Assembly: GCA_018064565.1 (NCBI GenBank)
Contig: JAGHVA010000093.1
Location: forward strand, 1-5,115
DNA from: Candidatus Colimorpha onthohippi
GTDB taxonomy: Bacteria > Bacteroidota > Bacteroidia > Bacteroidales > P3
Direction of reading: 5' to 3'
Length of the DNA stretch: 5,115 nucleotides
Positions 1 through 5,115 of the stretch are shown in pieces (position 1 is the stretch's first letter; each line of letters opens with the position of its first letter). Under the pieces are notes generated by a model, which saw nothing but the letters and a program-made list of their open reading frames with translations, was not told the origin of the DNA and searched no databases. The position numbers and the translations under genes were made by a program.

Positions 1-269
1 ATACCATAACATTGCGCCGTATGGCTCAAGGGTTTGGTATAGAGAAATTGGTGTTGCGGCAGGAGATGATGAGTTGCCATTTTGTGGCGAGTCAAGACAA
101 TCCGTTCTATCAGTCCGAGAATTTCGGCAAGCTGATTCGTTATGCACAGAATCATCCTACCGAGGTTCGGTTGAAAGAGTCGGGCGGGCGGTTGTCCTTA
201 ATCTGTCGTGAAGTGGAAAATATCAGCCAAGCCATCGAAAAGCTGACGGCGTTGATCTCTGGAAAATGA
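1..269 (+). CDS. mfd: Transcription-repair coupling factor Mfd, C-terminal fragment (5' end outside window)
   Basis: Mfd is a cytoplasmic DNA translocase that removes RNA polymerase stalled at lesions and recruits UvrA for nucleotide excision repair. Only its last 88 or so codons are present. The frame is open to the left edge (first whole codon at base 3, reading T-I-T-L-R-R-M-A), so the TTG at 12 and ATG at 21 are internal codons, not starts. What remains matches the end of the Mfd C-terminal regulatory (TRCF) domain as known in Bacteroidota: an LRR-A-GFG-EKLVLR segment, a short strand ending F-V-A-S, the F-Y-Q-S-E-F signature, an I-R-Y-A-Q-N-H-P stretch, then a basic strand and a closing amphipathic helix (ISQAIEKLTAL). 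It ends at a TGA with no hairpin terminator after it. The helicase motifs lie outside the window. I identify the family from this tail alone, but the pattern is distinctive. Confidence 0.88.
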   Translation, partial: TITLRRMAQGFGIEKLVLRQEMMSCHFVASQDNPFYQSENFGKLIRYAQNHPTEVRLKESGGRLSLICREVENISQAIEKLTALISGK

Positions 270-326
270 TGGCTTATATATGATTTTGAGCTATTAGTAC
301 GTTATTATTGTAGTAGTGTATAAGTT

Positions 327-1595
327 ATGCGAAAAATTGTCATAATCTTCACGGTTGTTTTTCTGCTGATATTCCCCTTGCAGGCTGCCTATATCCTAAT
401 CCCTATGGATGAGGCGCAACACAACCATCTCAAAGCCTATGGTGTGGCTTATTGGGCTTTGCAGCGGGAGGTGGAGGTTACATGGCTGCTCAACTATCGA
501 GGCGGTTCGTTTATGATGAAGTATGCCGATGCTATAGAGCGTGAGTGTAAGTTGCGTGGTGTAAACAGCGAGGTTATTGCCGATGGTCAATCAACCGAAA
601 TCCTGTCGTATATCGCTCAGCAAGATGTGAATATGGATGCTGTGAAACTGCAAAAAGTGCCTAAGATAGCTGTCTATTCGCCTAAAAATAAATTGCCTTG
701 GGACGATGCTGTTACGCTTGTGCTCACATACGCGGAGATTCCGTATGATGTGATTTATGATGAAGAAGTAATCAAAGGTGTGCTTCCTTCGTACGATTGG
801 TTGCATTTGCACCATGAGGATTTTACGGGGCAATATGGCAAATTTTGGGGTTCTTACCGCAATCAGCCATGGTATATAGAGGACGTCAGGCAGCAGGAGG
901 CTGCGGCTAAGCAGTTGGGGTATGCCAAGGTGTCGGACCTCAAATTGGGTGTGGTACTCAAAATTCGTGAGTTTGTAGCAGGTGGCGGATTTCTGTTTGC
1001 TATGTGCTCTGCTCCTGATAGTTACGATATTGCCTTGGCGGCTCAGCATGTGGATATCTGTGATGTGATGTTTGACGGCGACCCGATGCAGCCCGATGCT
1101 CAGGAGCAACTGGATTTTGAAAACACGTTTGCTTTCAAAAATTTCCGTATCAGCACCAACCCAGCCGAATATGAGGTCTCTACTATCGATATCGACTCGC
1201 GTGCGCGTATGCGCAAGGTGTCGCAGAACAACGATTTCTTTACCCTTTTTGAGTTCTCTGCCAAATGGGATTGGATTCCCACGATGCTTACGCAGAACCA
1301 CACGCGCATCATCCATGGTTTTATGGGTCAGACTACAGCGTTCCGCCGCGAGACGGTGAAGTCGAGCGCTGTAATCTTGGCAGAAAACAAAGAACTGGGC
1401 GAAGTCCGCTATCTGCATGGCGATTTTGGCAAAGGTACGTGGACCTTTCTCGGTGGTCATGACCCTGAAGATTATAGCCATTATGTCGGCGACCCGCCCA
1501 CCGACCTTAACTTGTATCCCAATTCGCCAGGATACCGATTGATATTGAACAACATATTGTTTCCTGCGGCAAAAAAACAGAAACACAAAACTTGA
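327..1595 (+). CDS. Exported protein of the Bacteroidota family labelled 'asparagine synthetase B' (name doubtful); GATase1-like fold suspected
   Basis: This 422-residue protein has a clear signal peptide (MRK, hydrophobic core 4-17, likely cleavage near Q19-A20/A21), so it should act in the periplasm or outside the cell. It closely resembles a full-length secreted family in Bacteroidota often labelled 'asparagine synthetase B'. That name is not supported here: there is no Cys2 glutaminase N-terminus and no SGGxDS pyrophosphate loop, and true AsnB is larger and cytoplasmic. Conserved-looking blocks are PMDEAQHNHLKAYG (26-39), WLLNYRGGSF (53-62), PWDDAVTLVLTYAEIPYD (124-141), LHHEDFTGQYGKF (161-173), GGGFLFAMCSAPDSYD (219-234), QNHTRIIHGFMGQTTAF (323-339) and FLGGHDPEDY (374-383). 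The strand-then-Cys227 and the late strand ending in GHDPE recall class I amidotransferase/ThuA-like folds; this is inference. The tail is basic (KKQKHKT). The ATG at 327 gives the signal peptide and has no Shine-Dalgarno, normal for this phylum. Function unknown. Confidence 0.85.
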   Translation: MRKIVIIFTVVFLLIFPLQAAYILIPMDEAQHNHLKAYGVAYWALQREVEVTWLLNYRGGSFMMKYADAIERECKLRGVNSEVIADGQSTEILSYIAQQDVNMDAVKLQKVPKIAVYSPKNKLPWDDAVTLVLTYAEIPYDVIYDEEVIKGVLPSYDWLHLHHEDFTGQYGKFWGSYRNQPWYIEDVRQQEAAAKQLGYAKVSDLKLGVVLKIREFVAGGGFLFAMCSAPDSYDIALAAQHVDICDVMFDGDPMQPDAQEQLDFENTFAFKNFRISTNPAEYEVSTIDIDSRARMRKVSQNNDFFTLFEFSAKWDWIPTMLTQNHTRIIHGFMGQTTAFRRETVKSSAVILAENKELGEVRYLHGDFGKGTWTFLGGHDPEDYSHYVGDPPTDLNLYPNSPGYRLILNNILFPAAKKQKHKT

Positions 1596-1601
1596 TGGTC
1601 T

Positions 1602-1628
1602 GCCACCTCGAGTAGGCTCGTGGTAGGC
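1602..1628 (+). repeat. Intergenic inverted repeat / hairpin 1
   Basis: The 5' arm GCC-ACC-T-CGAG (1602-1612) pairs with the 3' arm CTCG-T-GGT-A-GGC (1617-1628) around the loop TAGG (1613-1616). That gives ten base pairs with one T/T mismatch (1608/1621) and one bulged A (1625). No T-tract follows, so it is not a standard intrinsic terminator. It lies 7 bases past the stop of the preceding gene and 35 bases before the next ATG. It could be a 3'-end stabiliser, an attenuator with the overlapping hairpin 2, or a remnant of a dispersed palindromic repeat. Confidence 0.55.
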
Positions 1629-1642
1629 ATGACTGCCCCTAC
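1623..1642 (+). repeat. Intergenic inverted repeat / hairpin 2, overlapping hairpin 1
   Basis: GTAGG (1623-1627) pairs with CCTAC (1638-1642). Inside it CA (1628-1629) can pair with TG (1634-1635), leaving CC (1636-1637) bulged and a TGAC loop. It shares bases 1623-1628 with the 3' arm of hairpin 1, so the two cannot form together. A direct copy of GTAGGC sits at 1612-1617, giving the CCTAC arm a second possible partner. Twenty bases separate this structure from the ATG of the next gene. Confidence 0.45.
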
Positions 1643-1662
1643 TAACACATAACATTTGTAAT

Positions 1663-2931
1663 ATGAAACGTATATTAGTTTTTCTCTCGTTCTGTTTGAT
1701 GTTATTCGATGGCTTGCAAGCTCAGGAATGGGTGTGGCGCCTATATAATACCGAAAACTCCGACATAGGAGGCAATACTATCCTGGCTATAGCTGTGGAT
1801 GGTCAAAATAATGTGTGGGTGGGTACCAATGTCGGCTTGAGTAGGTTGCGCAACCGCACTTGGGCAGACTATGCTATGTTTAACGAGAAACTCAAAAACC
1901 AATCGGTCAATTGCCTTACTGTGGATAACAACGACAATTTGTGGATAGGTACCGACGACTTCGGTGTTATCAAGTTTGACGGCTATCAATGGGAGGAGCA
2001 CGCACAAGAGACCCGACGGTTGGGTATGAAATTTATAGGCGACATAGCTATTGATAACAACAACGTGAAATGGATTGGTGTTACCTTGGTAGGGTTGGTT
2101 CGGTTTGACGATAACAGCTGGGATCTGATTACGCCTAAGGACTCTGGTCTGCCAAGCGATTTCATATTGTGTGCAGCTGTAGATAAGCATAATCGTCAGT
2201 GGGTGGGCACTAACGGCGGCTTGGGTATGTTCAACGGACGCAGATGGATTTCTTATACTCCCGACAACTGTGCCATCGCCGACAAGATTACACCTGCTAT
2301 CGTGATCGACGAGAATGATGTGAAATGGGTTGGCACTTTGGGTGGCTTGTGCAGTTTTGATGGCGAGGTCTGGACTACCTATAATAGTAGCAATAGCCCT
2401 TTGCCGGGCGATCAGATCAATGCCTTGGCGTTGGATGCCAACGGCTTGTTGTGGATAGCCTCCGATGGCGGTGTGTCGGTGTTTGACCGCAACGGCCATT
2501 GGGATAATTTTACCCCAGGCAAAAACCACCTGCCGAGGGGTACCGTTACCGCTTTGGCTGTGGATAGCAAAAACACCGTCTATGTAGGATATGATTTGTA
2601 TGGCATGGCAACGCTGTCGGGCTATAAAATGCCCAAGGCGGCACCTCCCAAGGCCAAAGAACCATCGAGTGCTGTTGCCGATGCGGAAGCTGCCGCAGCA
2701 TCCGACAAGGTACAGATTATCCCACATCTTGACGATGGCTATGTCGAACTGCAGTTCAGTGCCGCTGAGGCAGAGGTGTCGTTTCTTGATGCAGATGGCG
2801 AGGTGGTTCGCCATCTGCCGCACTACAAAAAAGGGGCACATATCAATATCACCCGTATGGCTCGCAAAAATTACACACTCAAAGTAAAACTACCTCAGGG
2901 CGAGAAAACGCTGTCGTTTAATCTCAAATGA
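1663..2931 (+). CDS. Exported seven-bladed beta-propeller protein (two-component regulator propeller type) with C-terminal sorting-like domain
   Basis: This 422-residue protein begins with a signal peptide (MKR, core 4-15, likely cleavage after LQA at 20) and has no lipobox. Residues 21-321 form seven repeats of the Reg_prop type, each with a strand ending in D-x-N and then W-[IV]-G-T-x-x-G-[LV]-x-x-[FL]: cores at 51-55, 93-97, 137-140, 180-183, 222-225, 264-267 and 307-309. The N-terminal segment W-x-x-Y-N-T (25-30) looks like the strand that closes blade seven. A Pro/Ala linker (323-350) leads to a small beta domain (351-422) with DADGEVV and YTLKVKLPQGEKTLSFNLK. Propellers of this type usually sit in periplasmic sensors of hybrid two-component systems; here no transmembrane segment, kinase or DNA-binding domain follows, so a free ligand- or protein-binding role is likely. 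The C-terminal domain resembles a type IX sorting domain but lacks the usual L-x-x-G-x-Y glycine. Ligand unknown. Two tandem stops (TGA TAA) end the gene. Confidence 0.9.
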   Translation: MKRILVFLSFCLMLFDGLQAQEWVWRLYNTENSDIGGNTILAIAVDGQNNVWVGTNVGLSRLRNRTWADYAMFNEKLKNQSVNCLTVDNNDNLWIGTDDFGVIKFDGYQWEEHAQETRRLGMKFIGDIAIDNNNVKWIGVTLVGLVRFDDNSWDLITPKDSGLPSDFILCAAVDKHNRQWVGTNGGLGMFNGRRWISYTPDNCAIADKITPAIVIDENDVKWVGTLGGLCSFDGEVWTTYNSSNSPLPGDQINALALDANGLLWIASDGGVSVFDRNGHWDNFTPGKNHLPRGTVTALAVDSKNTVYVGYDLYGMATLSGYKMPKAAPPKAKEPSSAVADAEAAAASDKVQIIPHLDDGYVELQFSAAEAEVSFLDADGEVVRHLPHYKKGAHINITRMARKNYTLKVKLPQGEKTLSFNLK

Positions 2932-2979
2932 TAAAAGTATATATATTGATTTTACCAACTTAAATAAGCATTTGATGCT

Positions 2980-5016
2980 ATGGCCAGATTTGTCCGTCTT
3001 GTCTTTGTCGCCTTGTTAGCCTGTTTGGTTTTACCTATGTCGGCGCAACCAGTCAACCCTGTGGAGTGGAAGTATCGTGTCCAGCGTAGCAGCTCCAACG
3101 AGGCAATGTTGTTTTTTGAGGCAACGTTGCAGCAGGGGTGGCATATCTATTCAACCAAGACCGATACAGGCGGTCCGCTGCCGACAGAATTCCATTTTAA
3201 CAACGACAAGGCTTTTGATATTCTGGGAGCTATTCTTGAGGCTAAACCGCATGAGGCGTACGACGAGTTGTTTAAGTGCACAGTACGTTCATTTCAAGGC
3301 AAGGTGCTGTTTCGCCAAAAGATAAGGTGCAATACCGAGGCTGCTTTCCAGGTTAGAGGTACTATGTCGTATCAGTTGTGCAACGACGGGTCGTGTATCC
3401 CTCCCGACGATATGCCGTTTTCATTCTCGGTTCCTGCTTTTGAGGATCAGCAAGATTCTGCAGTCTTGGTTCGCCTATCTACTGCAATAGCGGACGACTC
3501 TACGGCTCAATCATCGCTTCAGGGGGTGTCCGACACCATCGATAAAAAAGATGATTCAACCACAGGTACCAATGAGAGCCAGTCGTTGTGGAAGGCATTT
3601 TTGATAGCATTGTTAGGAGGACTGATTACGATGCTGACGCCGTGTGTATTCCCGATGGTACCCATGACGGTCAATTTCTTTATACATGGTGGCCGTCGTC
3701 GTCAGGCATGGTTTTTTGGTGGGTCGATAGTGTTTATCTTTACAGTGTTGGGCGCATTACTTACGCTCTGTTTCGGGTCTGAATCGTTGTATTTTTTAGG
3801 CACACACTGGATTCCAAACATGATTTTCTTTGTCGTGTTTTTGGTTTTTTCATTGTCGTTTTTCGGACTCTTTGAGTTGCATTTGCCCTCGCGATGGGCT
3901 ACGCGTAGCGATGCACAAGCCGACAAAGGTGGCTTTTTTGCGCCTTTCTTTATGGCACTTACCACCGTTTTGGTCTCTTTCAGTTGCACGGGCCCAATCC
4001 TCGGTGCTGCATTGGTGGGTTTGGCTACCAGTATAACCAACGCATGGGTGTCGCTGGTTACGATGTTGGGCTTTGGTGTCGGTTTTGCATTGCCATTCAC
4101 TGTGTTGGCGTTGTTCCCAACGGTACTTAAAAATCTCAAGTCAGGATCATGGCTCTCAACGGTGAAGGTTACATTTGCATTTCTTGAGTTAGCTTTTGGT
4201 TTGAAATTTCTCTCGATGGCAGACCTTTATTGTGGTTGGCATTTGCTGGATAGGGAAGTCTATTTGGCGCTATGGATTGTGATATTCGCTTTGTTAGGTT
4301 GTTACCTATTGGGCTGGTTGCATCTAAAGAAGACGCCTATGACAAAGGAGGTTGGTGTGGTTCGCCTATTTGTAGCGATACTCACTTTTGCTTTTGTCGT
4401 TTATATGTTGCCTGGCTTATGGGGGGCTCCGCTCAAGGCCATTTCAGGCTTTATCCCGCCTATGGAGACGCAAGATTTCAAAATCTCCATGTCGGCCAGC
4501 AGTCAGGCTGCTCCTATTAGCTCTCCACAAGAATCCAGTGCGAAATATGCAGATCAACTCTCTCTCCCTGATGGCTTTTCGGGTTTCTTCGATCTTCAGG
4601 AGGCTCAAGCGGAGGCACGTCGTACGGGTAAGCCTATCTTTATCGATTTTACTGGCAAGACATGTGCCAACTGCCGAGAGATGGAGCATTATGTATGGGC
4701 AGACTCGGCTGTGGCGAACCTGCTGAAAACGCGTTTTGTGATATGTGCGCTTTATGTTGACGAAAACAGCATTCAACTGCCTCAATCTGAATGGGTGGTT
4801 GACAATAAGGGGCGCACTATCAAGACGTTGGGCCGGCGCAATCTTTACATTCAAACCACACAATACAACATGAATGCGCAGCCATATTATGTTGTTACAG
4901 ATGCAGATGGAAAATCCCTAACCCAATCAAATTACAAATACGACCGCAATCCAGTTCACATGAGGGATTGGCTTTTGGAGGCGTTGAACAATAGCGCAGT
5001 ACCAACAGCGCAGTAA
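2980..5016 (+). CDS. dsbD: Thiol:disulfide interchange protein DsbD, full length
   Basis: DsbD takes electrons from cytoplasmic thioredoxin and passes them through its membrane domain to periplasmic thioredoxin-like proteins, serving disulfide isomerisation and cytochrome c maturation. All three modules are present in 678 residues. A signal peptide (1-22, MSA/Q) precedes the immunoglobulin-like N domain (about 25-155) with the redox pair C134/C139 in YQLCNDGSCIPP. After a polar linker (170-200) come about eight membrane segments (near 204-222, 243-264, 278-300, 320-347, 354-380, 394-413, 427-447, 461-481) holding the paired cysteines C222 (LTPCVFPMVP) and C336 (SFSCTGPILGAALVG). The C-terminal thioredoxin domain (about 530-672) has C562-A-N-C565 and the cis-Pro P635 (AQPYYV). 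All six catalytic cysteines are therefore intact. The N domain also carries C100 and C117. The ATG at 2980 gives a proper signal peptide; another ATG at 2975 is out of frame. The gene lies 48 bases after the propeller gene, so co-transcription is plausible. Confidence 0.97.
   Translation: MARFVRLVFVALLACLVLPMSAQPVNPVEWKYRVQRSSSNEAMLFFEATLQQGWHIYSTKTDTGGPLPTEFHFNNDKAFDILGAILEAKPHEAYDELFKCTVRSFQGKVLFRQKIRCNTEAAFQVRGTMSYQLCNDGSCIPPDDMPFSFSVPAFEDQQDSAVLVRLSTAIADDSTAQSSLQGVSDTIDKKDDSTTGTNESQSLWKAFLIALLGGLITMLTPCVFPMVPMTVNFFIHGGRRRQAWFFGGSIVFIFTVLGALLTLCFGSESLYFLGTHWIPNMIFFVVFLVFSLSFFGLFELHLPSRWATRSDAQADKGGFFAPFFMALTTVLVSFSCTGPILGAALVGLATSITNAWVSLVTMLGFGVGFALPFTVLALFPTVLKNLKSGSWLSTVKVTFAFLELAFGLKFLSMADLYCGWHLLDREVYLALWIVIFALLGCYLLGWLHLKKTPMTKEVGVVRLFVAILTFAFVVYMLPGLWGAPLKAISGFIPPMETQDFKISMSASSQAAPISSPQESSAKYADQLSLPDGFSGFFDLQEAQAEARRTGKPIFIDFTGKTCANCREMEHYVWADSAVANLLKTRFVICALYVDENSIQLPQSEWVVDNKGRTIKTLGRRNLYIQTTQYNMNAQPYYVVTDADGKSLTQSNYKYDRNPVHMRDWLLEALNNSAVPTAQ
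4993..5015 (+). repeat. Short direct repeat at the end of dsbD
   Basis: The nine bases AGCGCAGTA occur at 4993-5001 and again at 5007-5015, 14 bases apart and in different reading frames. The second copy contains the first two bases of the dsbD stop codon (TAA, 5014-5016). The last residues of DsbD (NNSAVPTAQ), beyond the thioredoxin fold, may have arisen by local duplication. The repeat is short and could be chance. Confidence 0.3.
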
Positions 5017-5066
5017 GCAGAATTTTATTTTGAAGACAACCAGAGTGTAACTATCTATTGCTACAG

Positions 5067-5115
5067 CCCCCCTTCTCACCTCCCCACACCTCCCATCCAG
5101 CCCCCAACCCCCCTC
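5067..5115 (-). repeat. C-rich tract; potential G-quadruplex on the minus strand, possible edge of a dispersed repeat
   Basis: On the + strand there are C runs of 6 (5067-5072), 4 (5082-5085), 3 (5092-5094), 5 (5101-5105) and 6 (5108-5113), with almost no G. Read on the minus strand, the four runs between 5113 and 5082 are separated by loops of 2, 6 and 6 bases, which fits the usual four-run G-quadruplex pattern. The composition changes abruptly from the A/T-rich sequence just after dsbD. I see no coding signal in it. It may be one end of a C-rich/G-rich intergenic repeat whose other half lies beyond the window; this is inference. Confidence 0.4.

Noticed and set aside
12..269. Reading the first frame as a separate small gene starting at TTG 12 or ATG 21
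   Set aside because: The frame is open to the window edge and continues the Mfd C-terminal domain without a break, so this is the tail of a larger gene.
281..310. Bacteroidota-type promoter before the exported gene: TTTG at 285-288 with TATTATTG at 303-310
   Set aside because: The -7 element has one mismatch and the spacer is only 14 bases, shorter than the roughly 19-21 expected; too weak to annotate.
591..1655. 354-codon open frame on the minus strand opposite the exported 'AsnB-like' gene
   Set aside because: Its product is rich in His, Arg, Ser and Ile with no recognisable domain, while the + strand frame has a signal peptide and family motifs. It is a codon-usage shadow.
1651..1658. 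AACATTTG as a -7 promoter element before the propeller gene
   Set aside because: One mismatch, no TTTG at the right distance upstream, and transcription would begin at or within the start codon.
1741..2841. 366-codon open frame on the minus strand opposite the propeller gene
   Set aside because: It mirrors the seven repeats of the + strand gene and has low-complexity, domain-free content; treated as a shadow.
3702..4139. 145-codon minus-strand frame opposite the DsbD membrane domain
   Set aside because: The Lys/Asn/Thr/Pro-rich product is what antisense reading of hydrophobic membrane codons gives; no start context or domain.
5017..5045. Intrinsic terminator after dsbD suggested by a T-rich stretch at 5022-5031
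   Set aside because: No stable G/C-rich stem precedes the T-rich bases.

Overview
The window reads as chromosomal DNA of a member of the Bacteroidota, probably order Bacteroidales. The sequence grounds are: close match of the second gene to a secreted family I know only from this phylum; a periplasmic two-component-regulator-type propeller with a C-terminal domain resembling type IX secretion sorting domains; a long, three-domain DsbD of the type found in this phylum; and start codons preceded by A/T-rich sequence with no Shine-Dalgarno motif. All genes lie on the + strand and no stretch over 100 bases lacks a gene.

Layout: (1) bases 1-269 are the 3' end of mfd (transcription-repair coupling factor), cut by the window edge. 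(2) 327-1595 encodes an exported 422-residue protein of a family often carried in databases as 'asparagine synthetase B', although it has neither the glutaminase nor the synthetase signature of AsnB; its motifs look more like a class I glutamine-amidotransferase-like fold. (3) 1663-2931 encodes an exported single seven-bladed beta-propeller with a flexible linker and a small C-terminal beta domain. (4) 2980-5016 encodes full-length DsbD, which carries electrons across the inner membrane to periplasmic thiols. (5) 5017-5115 is non-coding and ends in a strikingly C-rich tract running off the window.

The gaps between genes are short (57, 67 and 48 bases), with no convincing internal promoter and no intrinsic terminator, so genes 2-4 may be co-transcribed, possibly by read-through from mfd. 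The three complete genes all encode envelope proteins: two are exported and one is an inner-membrane redox carrier. A functional link beyond shared location is not shown by the sequence.

This is mostly an ordinary housekeeping/envelope region. I found no phage, transposase, CRISPR array, defence or toxin system, and no RNA gene. The points worth a second look are the misnamed exported family with a possible Cys/His/Glu site, the orphan propeller with its sorting-like tail, two overlapping hairpins between genes 2 and 3, and the C-rich tail with G-quadruplex potential on the opposite strand.
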